From assembly GCF_004000765.1 (NCBI RefSeq), contig NZ_BILW01000004.1:124001-188000 (forward strand): a stretch of 64,000 nucleotides of DNA, given 5' to 3'. A program made the translations under genes and the position numbers. This document shows positions 1 to 8,366 of the stretch, one piece after another (position 1 is the first letter of the stretch; every line of letters starts with the position of its first letter). Origin of the DNA: Paenibacillus chondroitinus NBRC 15376. Lineage in GTDB: Bacteria; Bacillota; Bacilli; Paenibacillales; NBRC-103111. A model generated the notes under the pieces. The model ran no database searches. It was not told the origin of the DNA and worked only from the letters and a program-made list of their open reading frames with translations.

Positions 1-196
1 CGTAGAACAGCGTATTTTACAAATGATGATGCATCTTGGGCTTATACGTATAGGAGAAGATCTGGAGAACGGCATAGTCGTGCAAGCGACGAAGATGGGC
101 TCGAAAGTGATTCAAGGTACTTTTGTTGCGGAAGAAGACAAGGTTGTCCTTTTTCTGGACCAAGAGAGCGCAAGGTTCAAAGGGGATATTAAGTAG
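1..196 (+). CDS. C-terminal end of an unidentified protein (5' truncated)
   Basis: An open frame enters from the left edge (codons start at base 2) and ends at TAG 194-196, giving about 64 residues. The tail contains QMMMHLGLIRIGEDLEN and later KVVLFLDQESARF, a mixed alpha/beta C-terminus with no motif I recognise. By synteny with Bacillus, where the TPR gene ypiA lies just before ypiB, it could be the end of a ypiA-type protein, but the visible part shows no TPR signature. Function unassigned. Confidence 0.6.
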   Translation, partial: VEQRILQMMMHLGLIRIGEDLENGIVVQATKMGSKVIQGTFVAEEDKVVLFLDQESARFKGDIK

Positions 197-370
197 TAGG
201 TAAAGACACATTCCTAATCAATCGGGCTTTTGAACGAAGCGCGAATGTATGGACTGAATATGATAAAAGTAGGAGCACACAGGGGTTGGCAGACACCTAG
301 GAACGGATTTTCATGTTTTTGCGAAAAAGAAGCTCCTGACAAACCGCGTACACATTTGGAGGTAGGTCTC

Positions 371-559
371 ATGGGAAAAATGAATGTATCTAACAACGCG
401 CTGCTGGCACTTTTCGCGGAAATGGTTTGGGATGACGCCATTCGCAAATATAAAGAACAAAATCTCTACAAAGAGATTGATCTTGCATTAGCAAAAGGGG
501 ATCAACCGACATTCCTTGCTCTTACATCTGAGCTTAAAATGCTGCAATCTTCAGGATAA
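371..559 (+). CDS. IDEAL-domain protein (short YpiB-like)
   Basis: The start ATG at 371 follows a strong ribosome binding site (ttggaggtag, 356-365) and gives 62 residues. An upstream in-frame extension to base 230 has no ribosome binding site and was not used. The C-terminal half (LYKEIDLALAKGDQPTFLAL) matches the IDEAL domain, a short helical module at the C-terminus of Bacillus YpiB. YpiB of Bacillus is much longer because it has an N-terminal UPF0302 domain, absent here. The position before the LCP gene, ypiF and qcrABC fits ypiB synteny. Molecular role unknown. A strong terminator follows at 590. Confidence 0.75.
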   Translation: MGKMNVSNNALLALFAEMVWDDAIRKYKEQNLYKEIDLALAKGDQPTFLALTSELKMLQSSG

Positions 560-589
560 TGATCGTGGTGGCCAGCCACAATAGGGACA

Positions 590-624
590 AAAGACATGTG
601 AAACCTTTTCACATGTCTTTTTTT
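590..624 (+). terminator. Rho-independent terminator after the IDEAL gene
   Basis: A perfect inverted repeat AAAGACATGTGAAA / TTTCACATGTCTTT (590-603 and 607-620) with a very short loop runs into a T-tract ending at 624. Confidence 0.9.
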
Positions 625-709
625 GCAGGAAAGGTGATAAAAAAGAACTATTTTGTTACTCCATACGTCGATTAGTTAGACTATATTGCGACGCAAAAGG
701 AGAATACAA

Positions 710-1789
710 ATGAGAAAGCTCTTGAAAACCATGCGGAAACGGAAAGTTTTATCATCGTTTCTTCTATTTACTTTACTCGTTGTCGGGGCAGCATCCGGCT
801 ACGCCGCTTTTCTGATGAATAAATGGAACCATGCCTTGGATCAAATAGCCGCTCCTATCGCGCCTGCTTCAAATGAAATCGACACAAGCGGTTATCCTGC
901 ATCGCAGACGTCCCAAACATCCGGTGCGACAGAGAAGGAAGAGAAATCGCTTACTCTGCTATTAACGGCAGTTGACGAGCGGTCAGGTAGCGAAGGATCG
1001 TTAAATACGGATGTCATGATGCTTTTTCGTATAGATCCGGTAACGCATCAAGGTACAGTAGTATCGATTCCTAGAGACCTTGAGGTATCAGCAGAAAAGT
1101 CCGGTTTAGAAACCTCGCATAAAGCTAATTATTTCTATGCTTATAACTATAATAAAAACAAAGAAACAGCTCTTGATGAGACAAAGCAGTTGTTCAGCAA
1201 GATTTATCAAGTTCCGATCGATCACATGGCTGTTATTAATTTTGATGGGTTTCGCAAGCTTATCGATCAGTTAGGCGGTATGACGGTTGATGTCGATATG
1301 GATATGAAATACCAAGATGAGAGTGACGGAACAAATATTAACTTGAAAAAAGGCACGCAGCGCTTAAATGGCAAACAAGTGCTTGATTATATTCGCTACC
1401 GCAAATCGAATATGGGTACAGCGGAATCGTCGGATTTGGAGCGAAACCAGAGAGAGCAATTTGTGCTTAATGAATTACTTGATAAATTAACTTCAATTAA
1501 TGGAGTAACCGCGTGGGGGAAAGTGCTTGATATTATGGGAAGTTCCATTAAAACAGACATCCCGGCGGACGAACTTCGCACATTAACCAAATCGTACCGT
1601 GAGTATAAGCCGGCTAATGTCCAGTACATTCACCTGGACGGGACATGGGAGAGTCCTTACTTGGTCGTGAAACAGCAGGATTTGGAGGAAGCGCTGGAAG
1701 CGTTGCGCGGACAAACGGACAGTTTAAATAATAGTTCATTCGACAGCTCGATCGACAGTTCAATTGACAGCCATTTGCAGACAGATTAA
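710..1789 (+). CDS. LCP-family (LytR-CpsA-Psr) cell wall glycopolymer transferase
   Basis: LCP proteins attach teichoic acids or other glycopolymers to peptidoglycan at the outer face of the membrane. The ATG at 710 is preceded by aaaaggaga; a TTG 24 bases upstream lacks a site. The 359-residue product has a basic N-terminus, one membrane segment (about residues 14-36), a Ser/Thr-rich stalk (about 50-80), then the LCP domain with LLTAVDER, NTDVMMLFRIDP, SIPRDLEV, an Asp/Gly-rich IDQLGGMTVDVD stretch and YIRYRKSN, which contains the conserved pyrophosphate-binding arginines. The tail is a repetitive Ser/Asp stretch (SIDSSIDS). It stands alone between a terminator and ypiF. Which glycopolymer it transfers cannot be told. 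Confidence 0.9.
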   Translation: MRKLLKTMRKRKVLSSFLLFTLLVVGAASGYAAFLMNKWNHALDQIAAPIAPASNEIDTSGYPASQTSQTSGATEKEEKSLTLLLTAVDERSGSEGSLNTDVMMLFRIDPVTHQGTVVSIPRDLEVSAEKSGLETSHKANYFYAYNYNKNKETALDETKQLFSKIYQVPIDHMAVINFDGFRKLIDQLGGMTVDVDMDMKYQDESDGTNINLKKGTQRLNGKQVLDYIRYRKSNMGTAESSDLERNQREQFVLNELLDKLTSINGVTAWGKVLDIMGSSIKTDIPADELRTLTKSYREYKPANVQYIHLDGTWESPYLVVKQQDLEEALEALRGQTDSLNNSSFDSSIDSSIDSHLQTD

Positions 1790-1861
1790 AGTGTACAAGA
1801 AGCGATGGCTATTGCTACATAGCAAACGCATTTTTGGTAAAAGATAGAGGGGGAAGCACGG

Positions 1862-2293
1862 TTGAAGTTTAATGAGATTTCTGCGCAAGAATGGTACGAT
1901 TTAAAACCATACTTGGACACATGTTTGCTGCCAGTAACGGGGTTGACCGGATTCGAAGACCCCGCACAAGTAACTTTGGCGTTGGAACAGCTCCGAGATG
2001 CACTGGAAACCATCGAAATTCCATACAAAGGTAGGGTAGTAACGTACCCGGCGCTTCATTATATGACGGCGGTGAGCATGAGGGACCAGCTAGAAGCCCT
2101 TTCTCTTCATTTAAAAAGGATGGGATTCCGCTACGTCATCGTACTGACCATACATACGGAAGCTGCAAGCTGGAAGGCAGATCAAACCGATTTGTTGATC
2201 GCTGTCGACATGGAGCAGTGGGAGAGCAAAGCCGAACAGATCAAAGCAAGTATTTCTAAGCAAGTTCAGCACTTATGGCAGCATAGTGATTAA
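1862..2293 (+). CDS. ypiF: DUF2487 protein, YpiF-like
   Basis: A 143-residue soluble protein starting at TTG 1862 behind gaggggg (1847-1853). It begins MKFNEISAQEWYDLKPYLDT and contains an alpha/beta core typical of DUF2487. No signal peptide, membrane segment or catalytic motif is visible. Bacillus has ypiF immediately upstream of qcrA, and the same order holds here. Biochemical role unknown; a part in assembly or regulation of the reductase would be only a guess from context. Confidence 0.7.
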   Translation: MKFNEISAQEWYDLKPYLDTCLLPVTGLTGFEDPAQVTLALEQLRDALETIEIPYKGRVVTYPALHYMTAVSMRDQLEALSLHLKRMGFRYVIVLTIHTEAASWKADQTDLLIAVDMEQWESKAEQIKASISKQVQHLWQHSD

Positions 2294-2440
2294 CTTTAGC
2301 TGGTAAGTGTATTATTGGAAAAAAAAATGCACAGGATAAGGGAAGTAATGGCGTACATTGGCTGCCAAAAAGTTGTGACAATTTCGTTAAAATTTGTCCA
2401 AACGCCAAGTTTTCAATGGCTCAAAAGGAGTTCTGGATTC

Positions 2441-2469
2441 TTGACGACCTAGTAGTCGTAGGATATTAT
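2441..2469 (+). promoter_or_regulatory. Sigma-A type promoter for qcrABC
   Basis: TTGACG (2441-2446), a 17-base spacer, and TATTAT (2464-2469) lie about 105 bases upstream of the qcrA start, in a 281-base gap that otherwise holds no gene. Seen by eye, not tested. Confidence 0.6.
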
Positions 2470-2574
2470 TAGTAATGTCCTAGTTATGTAGTGTAATGTC
2501 GAACGACACGTGATAGAGGTAACTGACGTCCGAGAGGGTTGGACATCGGCCAATGTAGGAGGGTAGACCTGAGA

Positions 2575-3120
2575 ATGAGTGATCATAACAATCACAATGA
2601 AGAACAGCATGGGAAGAAACCCGGGACTAAACGCGAAATGTCTCGTCGACAATTTCTATCCTACACCCTGGGTGGCGCTGGAGGATTCATGGGGGCCGGC
2701 ATCATTATTCCGATGATTCGGTTTGCGGTAGATCCTGTGCTTCAGAAGAAGTCAGAATCAGATTGGGTTAAAGTTGTCGAAGAAAGTAAAATTACAAATG
2801 TTCCACAATCGTTTACGTTCCAAGTTCATCAAGTGGATGGCTGGTACGAAAGTGACGCTGAATTGGTTGCGTGGATTTCCAAAGACAGCAGCGGCAAGCT
2901 CTTTGCATTGAATCCTACTTGTAAGCACCTTGGATGTACGGTCAACTGGAATGATAACCCGGCTTACAAAGATCAGTATTTCTGTCCTTGTCATGGTGCT
3001 CACTACACGCAAGATGGTAAAAACCTTGCTGTCGCACCTAAACCATTGGATGAATACACAACCAAAGTTGAGAACGGGTTCGTTTATGTGGGACAACTGC
3101 ATGCTAACACAAGAGTATAA
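2575..3120 (+). CDS. qcrA: Menaquinol:cytochrome c reductase, Rieske iron-sulfur subunit
   Basis: Subunit of the membrane bc-type complex that oxidises menaquinol and passes electrons to cytochrome c. The ATG at 2575 follows taggaggg; 181 residues. A polar N-terminus is followed by RRQFLSYTLGGAGG, a twin-arginine-like signal and single membrane anchor (about residues 22-48). The Rieske 2Fe-2S ligand boxes CKHLGC and CPCHG, separated by about 19 residues, are intact. qcrB follows 17 bases downstream with its own ribosome binding site, so qcrA-qcrB-qcrC is one operon, ended by the terminator at 4728. Confidence 0.97.
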   Translation: MSDHNNHNEEQHGKKPGTKREMSRRQFLSYTLGGAGGFMGAGIIIPMIRFAVDPVLQKKSESDWVKVVEESKITNVPQSFTFQVHQVDGWYESDAELVAWISKDSSGKLFALNPTCKHLGCTVNWNDNPAYKDQYFCPCHGAHYTQDGKNLAVAPKPLDEYTTKVENGFVYVGQLHANTRV

Positions 3121-3137
3121 GGAGGCGTCACAATCAG

Positions 3138-3809
3138 ATGTTTAAAAACGTATACAACTGGATTGACGAACGTCTTGATATTACGCCTATGTGGAGGGAT
3201 GTAGCAGATCATGAGGTTCCAGAACACGTAAACCCTGCTCATCATTTTTCCGCTTTCGTGTATTGCTTCGGCGGATTGACGTTTTTCATTACAGTCATTC
3301 AAATCTTATCAGGTATGTTCTTAACGATGTATTACACACCTGATATCATCAATGCTTATGCAAGCGTTGACTACTTACAACATAAAGTAGCTTTCGGTGT
3401 TATCGTCAGAGGTATGCACCACTGGGGAGCTAGTTTAGTTATCGTAATGATGTTCTTACATACCCTGCGCGTGTTCTTCACAGGTTCTTACAAAGCACCA
3501 CGTGAAATGAACTGGGTAGTAGGCATGCTCATTTTCTTCGTTATGTTAGGTCTAGGTTTTACGGGATACCTGCTTCCATGGGATAACAAAGCATACTTTG
3601 CTACACAAGTAGGTATGAAAATTGCAGCGTCCGTACCTTTAGCGGGTCCGTACATTGAAACGTTGCTGCAAGGCGGAAGCATCGTTGGTGCGCAAACACT
3701 AACTCGTTTCTTTGCCATTCACGTGTTCTTCCTGCCTGGCGTTCTGCTCGCTTTGCTTGCTGGACACTTCTTCATGATTCGCAAACAAGGTATTTCCGGA
3801 CCGCTATAA
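3138..3809 (+). CDS. qcrB: Menaquinol:cytochrome c reductase, cytochrome b6 subunit
   Basis: The 223-residue protein starts at ATG 3138 after aaggaggcg. It is a cytochrome b6-length protein with four membrane helices. Haem-ligating histidines are visible in RGMHHWGASLVIVMMFLHTLRVF and in FFAIHVFFLPGVLLALLAGH (broken here at 20). The conserved PREMNWVVG and GYLLPWDNKAYFATQV segments are present. It carries the two b-haems and part of the quinol site; the remaining helices of a full cytochrome b are supplied by QcrC. Confidence 0.97.
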   Translation: MFKNVYNWIDERLDITPMWRDVADHEVPEHVNPAHHFSAFVYCFGGLTFFITVIQILSGMFLTMYYTPDIINAYASVDYLQHKVAFGVIVRGMHHWGASLVIVMMFLHTLRVFFTGSYKAPREMNWVVGMLIFFVMLGLGFTGYLLPWDNKAYFATQVGMKIAASVPLAGPYIETLLQGGSIVGAQTLTRFFAIHVFFLPGVLLALLAGHFFMIRKQGISGPL

Positions 3810-3829
3810 ATTAGGGAGGGGCGAATAGC

Positions 3830-4720
3830 GTGGCGCATGGTCATAAGTCAGACGAGAAAATCGTTTACGTTGGGGATTCCCGCGTAATTAAGAAAACACA
3901 AGAACAAAGATTAATCCCTCGCGATTACTCTGCGTATCCGGGAAAATCGGAAGCCTTCATTCCAAACTTCTTGTTAAAAGAGTGGATGGTAGGGGTCGTT
4001 GTACTAGTCGGTATGCTAGTGTTAGTCATGTCCGATCCGGCTCCGCTAGGTTATCCTGCGGATCCTAAGAATACAGCGTTTATTCCGATGCCTGACTGGT
4101 ACTTCTTGTTCATGTATCAATTGTTGAAATACCCGTATACATCCGGGGATTACGTAGTACTTGGAGCGGTTGTTGTTCCTGGTTTGCTGTTCGGTGGCTT
4201 GATGCTGGCTCCTTTCTTGGATACAGGCAAAGAGCGTCGCTTCTACAGAAGACCAATTGCTTCAAGCTTGATGATTTTATCTCTAATCGCTTGTACATAC
4301 CTGACGTACACATCTTGGGATCACTACCAATTTGAGTTGAAAGAGAAAAACATCATTCCTGAGCACATCAAGCGTGAAGAAGAATTGCACGCTAACAAAG
4401 GCGCAGCTGCTGGCGGCGGCGCGGCGAAGGATACGAAGAAAGCTCCTGCTATCGTAGCAGCAGATGATCCGGGTGCTGAAATCTACAAAAAAGCAACTTG
4501 CTTGTCCTGTCATGGTGCTGGACTTAAAGGGATGCCGGCTTCTGGCGTACCTGCGCTCCTTGGCGTAGGTGACAAACATCCGCAAGATGAGATTTTGAAC
4601 ATTATCAAAAACGGTAAGGGTAACATGGGTAAACAATACCAAGCGAACATTGATAAAGGTTTAACAGATGCCGATATCACGAAACTTGCTGAGTGGTTAT
4701 CCAAACAAAAAGCCCAATAA
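3830..4720 (+). CDS. qcrC: Menaquinol:cytochrome c reductase, subunit IV-cytochrome c fusion
   Basis: Starts at GTG 3830 behind agggagggg; 296 residues. The N-terminal part resembles b6f subunit IV, with three membrane helices and the quinol-site-like segment PMPDWYFLFMYQLLKYP. The Ala/Gly/Lys-rich linker (about residues 185-210) leads to a C-terminal cytochrome c domain with the haem motif CLSCHGAG and a later GNMGKQ methionine that can serve as axial ligand. This fusion is characteristic of Bacillus-type bc complexes and delivers electrons on the outer face of the membrane. Confidence 0.97.
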   Translation: MAHGHKSDEKIVYVGDSRVIKKTQEQRLIPRDYSAYPGKSEAFIPNFLLKEWMVGVVVLVGMLVLVMSDPAPLGYPADPKNTAFIPMPDWYFLFMYQLLKYPYTSGDYVVLGAVVVPGLLFGGLMLAPFLDTGKERRFYRRPIASSLMILSLIACTYLTYTSWDHYQFELKEKNIIPEHIKREEELHANKGAAAGGGAAKDTKKAPAIVAADDPGAEIYKKATCLSCHGAGLKGMPASGVPALLGVGDKHPQDEILNIIKNGKGNMGKQYQANIDKGLTDADITKLAEWLSKQKAQ

Positions 4721-4727
4721 AATAGGG

Positions 4728-4759
4728 AAACCTGATCGCGAAAGCGGTCAGGTTTTTTT
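4728..4759 (+). terminator. Terminator of the qcrABC operon
   Basis: AAACCTGATCGC, a GAAA tetraloop, and GCGGTCAGGTTT (one G-T wobble) followed by T residues, directly after the qcrC stop. Confidence 0.9.
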
Positions 4760-4782
4760 AAATCACCGGAGGAGGAGCTTAC

Positions 4783-5445
4783 TTGCATCAAGGCATGTCC
4801 ATTTCATATTTTTGGAGTAAGGATTTTTTGTTAAGCAAAACGATGCTGTGGCTGTTTTTCATTACTAATCTGCTTGGAACTGTGTATGGTTATGAGTGGT
4901 ATTGGCTTCAAATGGTGGACACCATAGCCGAAAAACCGCTCTGGTACGTCTATTTTGTACCAGATAGCCCAACGGCCAGTTTATTCTTTACTTTGTCGGT
5001 TGGCTACTTACTAATAGACCGCTCACGGGGCAGCCAGGCGGGGAAAGTGTATAAAGCCATTAGAGGCTTTGTGGAAGCCTTTGCTCTTATTACTTCATTT
5101 AAATATGGCGTATGGGCCGTTACCATGATTTGGGCAGGCGCTTGGCTGGATGTTCCTGTTGGCTGGGATGGCTGGATGCTTACGTGTTCGCATTTGGCAA
5201 TGGCAGTGGAAGCGTTATTGTTTGTTCGATGGTATACTTACCGAATACCGGCTATCCTGCTTGTTGCCTGCTGGACACTGTGGAACGACTTCATGGATTA
5301 TGAACGAGGGGTATTCCCCAGATTGCCTGAAGTGCTTGTAAACAACTACTATAGAACGATAGAAGGATTTACAATCTCCTTAAGTATTATAGGTATTTCG
5401 ATAGCATTCATCTGTTTGGGTTTACGTCAGAAGAAACAACGATAA
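4783..5445 (+). CDS. ypjA: DUF1405 integral membrane protein, YpjA-like
   Basis: A 220-residue, strongly hydrophobic protein with about six membrane segments. The TTG at 4783 is best placed for the strong site ggaggagg (4768-4776); an ATG at 4795 is an alternative. The N-terminal MLWLFFITNLLGTVYGYEWYW (first 20 shown as core) and the aromatic-rich loops match DUF1405, a family of unknown function. In Bacillus ypjA follows qcrC and precedes ypjB, as here. No catalytic residues are recognisable. Confidence 0.8.
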   Translation: MHQGMSISYFWSKDFLLSKTMLWLFFITNLLGTVYGYEWYWLQMVDTIAEKPLWYVYFVPDSPTASLFFTLSVGYLLIDRSRGSQAGKVYKAIRGFVEAFALITSFKYGVWAVTMIWAGAWLDVPVGWDGWMLTCSHLAMAVEALLFVRWYTYRIPAILLVACWTLWNDFMDYERGVFPRLPEVLVNNYYRTIEGFTISLSIIGISIAFICLGLRQKKQR

Positions 5446-5511
5446 TTACATAACCGATGGTCTAAATTGGGACGAACCTCCATATGATGATGGTGAAGGA
5501 GGGGATGTCCC

Positions 5512-6402
5512 ATGTTTATGTTTACCGGGGGAATTAAACGGCTGACGGCCACGCTTTTGATGGCAGCAGTCGTAAGTATAAGCTCTGCATGCGCAGCCAG
5601 CACCAGCACGATAGGACAAGCTGCTAAACCCGTAGATCCGGAACAATTGAAGCGGGTTGAGTTCTTGAATCAAATTGCTGATGAAATGTACAAGCAAACG
5701 ATGGACGGCCAAGTGCTTGAGGCCCGGAATAAGCTGATGCAAATGTCAGATCAAATTCCAAAGATACAATTTGAAGGAATAACCTCCGTAGAAGGGCTTA
5801 ATGCGCTTACCGAAACAATTACACAGGCCAAGAGAGTCTATAGCGCCGCGAGTTACTCACCGGAAGAAGCTCAAATGGCTGTAGCCAAAATTCGGCTTGC
5901 AACGGATGCCCTAACCCATAAAAATCAGCCTATGTGGCTGCAATATTATAAAGTACTGCAAAATGACACGGCTGCATTAACACAAGCTGTCAAAGCTGGC
6001 AAACAGCAAGAGAGCATTGCGGATTTCGGTAAGCTTTCTCAGCATATTGCCATTATTCATCCATCATTACTGATTAGCAGAGATGCTTCCTCTGTCGAGA
6101 AGCTTGACTCTGTCATTGTGTTTTTAAGGAAAAACATTAACAGCCAACCGATGATTGGCCGTCAAGTGGAAACAGGACTGGACCATTTGGGCCAAGTGCT
6201 GGACGAATTATTTTTGAAAAACAAAGATGCCATAGCTTTTGTCCCTATCACGGATCCTAAACATCCGATCATCTGGTCTGCTGGGATTGGACTGATCATC
6301 ATCAGCGTTTTATCTTTCGTGGGGTGGCGAATGTACCAATCCGGTCGGCACATCGTTCCAATCAAACATTCGAGAGAGCGGGAACAGGAATTTGGCGATT
6401 AA
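5512..6402 (+). CDS. ypjB: Sporulation protein YpjB family
   Basis: A 296-residue protein starting at ATG 5512 behind aaggagggg. It has an N-terminal hydrophobic signal sequence (about residues 10-27, ending SISSACAAS, a poor lipobox), a long helical extracytoplasmic domain, one C-terminal membrane helix (WSAGIGLIIISVLSFVGW), and a short basic tail. The arrangement and synteny match Spore_YpjB, a family linked to sporulation by expression, with no known activity. Convergent with the YitT gene and sharing its terminator. Confidence 0.8.
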   Translation: MFMFTGGIKRLTATLLMAAVVSISSACAASTSTIGQAAKPVDPEQLKRVEFLNQIADEMYKQTMDGQVLEARNKLMQMSDQIPKIQFEGITSVEGLNALTETITQAKRVYSAASYSPEEAQMAVAKIRLATDALTHKNQPMWLQYYKVLQNDTAALTQAVKAGKQQESIADFGKLSQHIAIIHPSLLISRDASSVEKLDSVIVFLRKNINSQPMIGRQVETGLDHLGQVLDELFLKNKDAIAFVPITDPKHPIIWSAGIGLIIISVLSFVGWRMYQSGRHIVPIKHSREREQEFGD

Positions 6403-6405
6403 CAT

Positions 6406-6444
6406 AAAAGGTTGAGCAGATAGCCAAATCTGCTCAACCTTTTT
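6406..6444. terminator. Bidirectional terminator between ypjB and the YitT gene
   Basis: Perfect 16-base inverted repeat AAAAGGTTGAGCAGAT / ATCTGCTCAACCTTTT with a six-base loop, with T runs in both directions. Confidence 0.92.
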
Positions 6445-7315
6445 ATTGTGCTTTAAAGCCCTCGCCTATTACGTCATGGACTTCCCCAATGATGATAAAA
6501 GCGCGAGCATCGATGGATTGGATGAGCTCGCGAAGACGTCTTGTTTCATGGCGATATACGACGCAATACAATACTTCTTTGTTGTTACCCGAATATGCGC
6601 CCCTGGCAGGGAACAAAGTTACGCCTCTGTCTAATTCCTTCGTAATTGCTTCAGATAACGGCACGGCTTGATCGCTTATGATCGTAAAAGCCTTGGCAGC
6701 ATGAGCGCCTTCGGAAATGTAATCAATGAGGCGAGATGTAACAAAGACGGCTACGAGTGAGTAGAGGACTTTTTCCTTCGGCAAATAGAGAAAGGAAGAT
6801 CCAATGACGATAACGTCAATAATTAAAATGACTTGCCCGACGCTCCAACCCCTCTTCTTATTTCCGATACGTGCCAGGATGTCTGAGCCGCCTGTCGTGC
6901 CGCCGAACCGGAAGACTAAGCCAAGTCCGGTGCCTAGTGTAAGCCCGGCATATAATGTAGCCAGAAAGTAATCCTGGGTGGTATGAAATGGGATTATCCA
7001 ATTGTTATGTATGAGCTGTTCCATCACCCAGAGGAAAAACGATAAGGATACTACGCCATAAATCGTGTACAGCATCGGGCCTTTTCCGAAAACACGCCAC
7101 CCGAGATAAAATAAGGGGATATTACATAATAAGGTTGATATGGATGGAGGAACGTTAAACACATATTTCAGCAGCAGAGCTACACCCGTAACGCCGCCTT
7201 CCATGAGCTCATTTGAAATAACAAAGTAATGTAAACCAAATGCATAAATTGCGGTGCCAATCGTAATGGCAAGTACATTTGTAAACTGATCGGATAATCT
7301 TTCCTTGAAAATCAT
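6443..7315 (-). CDS. YitT-family membrane protein (DUF161 + DUF2179), YpjC position
   Basis: The start ATG at 7315 lies behind ggaggaaacga; a start 21 bases further up has no such site. The 290 residues contain five or six membrane helices (residues 15-180), including the glycine-rich FRFGGTTGGSDILARIG typical of YitT, then a soluble DUF2179 domain (about 210-290) ending VHDVIGEGFK. YitT proteins are putative membrane transporters or sensors with unknown substrate. In Bacillus the YitT-family gene ypjC sits here too, so position supports orthology, but its strand relative to neighbours should be compared. Confidence 0.88.
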   Translation of the reverse strand: MIFKERLSDQFTNVLAITIGTAIYAFGLHYFVISNELMEGGVTGVALLLKYVFNVPPSISTLLCNIPLFYLGWRVFGKGPMLYTIYGVVSLSFFLWVMEQLIHNNWIIPFHTTQDYFLATLYAGLTLGTGLGLVFRFGGTTGGSDILARIGNKKRGWSVGQVILIIDVIVIGSSFLYLPKEKVLYSLVAVFVTSRLIDYISEGAHAAKAFTIISDQAVPLSEAITKELDRGVTLFPARGAYSGNNKEVLYCVVYRHETRRLRELIQSIDARAFIIIGEVHDVIGEGFKAQ

Positions 7316-7358
7316 TTCGTTTCCTCCAAACCTCATACTTCGGTTCTGTCAAAAAAAT

Positions 7359-7387
7359 TTGTCAACTTTTCTTGTTTAGTTTAACAT
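7359..7387 (+). promoter_or_regulatory. Candidate promoter for the mazG-dapB-bshA-cca gene run
   Basis: TTGTCA (7359-7364), 17-base spacer, TAACAT (7382-7387), 43 bases upstream of the MazG start, in the divergent gap with the YitT gene. Confidence 0.45.
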
Positions 7388-7429
7388 AGTAATGATATCT
7401 TGGTGAAGAAGAAGGAAAGAAGGGTGAAC

Positions 7430-7768
7430 ATGTCGGAACGCACGCTGAAAGATATACAGAAAGAAGTCGATACTTATATTTCCCAGTTCAAGGAAGGATA
7501 TTTCAGTCCTCTAGCTATGCTCGCAAGAATGTCCGAAGAAGTGGGAGAGTTAGCCCGCGAAGTGAACCATACTTACGGTGAGAAACCGAAAAAAAGCACG
7601 GAAGCGGACAACTCCATTGAGTTGGAACTCGGCGATATTATGTTTATTACGATCTGTTTCGCGAACTCACTGGGGATTGATTTGACGGAAGCGCATGATA
7701 AAATCATGCATAAGTTCAATACGAGAGATGCGGGTAGATGGACTAAAATTAACACCGAAATTACATAA
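7430..7768 (+). CDS. ypjD: MazG-like nucleotide pyrophosphohydrolase, YpjD
   Basis: 112 residues from ATG 7430, preceded by gaagggtg. The single all-helical MazG domain has the metal-binding pattern SEEVGELAREVNH followed by ELELGDIMF, which coordinates Mg2+ for hydrolysis of nucleoside triphosphates to monophosphates. This short form is the dimeric house-cleaning type seen as Bacillus YpjD, which lies upstream of dapB as here. The preferred nucleotide is unknown. Confidence 0.9.
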   Translation: MSERTLKDIQKEVDTYISQFKEGYFSPLAMLARMSEEVGELAREVNHTYGEKPKKSTEADNSIELELGDIMFITICFANSLGIDLTEAHDKIMHKFNTRDAGRWTKINTEIT

Positions 7769-7830
7769 GCTTCATAAACTATACCATCCCCTCTGAAGGG
7801 AGACTCTCTTTCGATAAGGAGGATGGGCAG

Positions 7831-8340
7831 ATGAATGGAGAAGATCAAATACAGAAAGCGTACGAATCTATACTTTCACAAGACTTCGAAAAAGCCATCG
7901 AATGGTTTGAAAAAGCGATAATCGCAGAACCCGACAATGCTGCCTATCACTACAAACTATCGATAACTTATGGAAGAAGCAATAAGCTGAGCAATGCCAT
8001 TGAACACGCGTCAATAGCTACTCAGTTGGAACAAGATAATCAAGTGTACCGTTATCATTTGCAAGTGCTGCATGCCAGAGAATTAGTCGATAAAGCTCGC
8101 AGGCAGTTAAGCACAGAATCTGAACATGCGGAACGAGCGATTTTCTTGCTGAAGGAAGCGATTGTGCTCGATCCCTTGACGATTGAAGCTTATCTAATAC
8201 TTGGGGAAGCCTTCGCTTTCCGAAATGATTACGGGAGAGCTTATCAAACGGTCATGGAAGCCGTTCGACTGGAGCCGAATCACGAACTAGCTAAGCAGCA
8301 GGCTGCTCGCTACCAGCAAAAGATGAAAAATAGAGTCTGA
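7831..8340 (+). CDS. Tetratricopeptide repeat protein
   Basis: 169 residues starting at ATG 7831 after ataaggagg. Consecutive TPR-like helix pairs are visible: AIEWFEKAIIAEPDNAAYHY, AIEHASIATQLEQDNQVYRY, and near the end LEPNHELAKQQAARY. No signal peptide, so cytoplasmic. TPRs mediate protein-protein contacts; the partner is unknown. It sits between the MazG gene and dapB, 26 bases from dapB, and is probably cotranscribed. Confidence 0.8.
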   Translation: MNGEDQIQKAYESILSQDFEKAIEWFEKAIIAEPDNAAYHYKLSITYGRSNKLSNAIEHASIATQLEQDNQVYRYHLQVLHARELVDKARRQLSTESEHAERAIFLLKEAIVLDPLTIEAYLILGEAFAFRNDYGRAYQTVMEAVRLEPNHELAKQQAARYQQKMKNRV

Positions 8341-8366
8341 AACATACACAAAGGAGAAACATCGTC

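Noticed and set aside
2370-2405. TTGTGACAA-like sequence upstream of qcrA as a Rex operator
   Set aside because: Only one half-site is present; the second half does not match TTCACAA.
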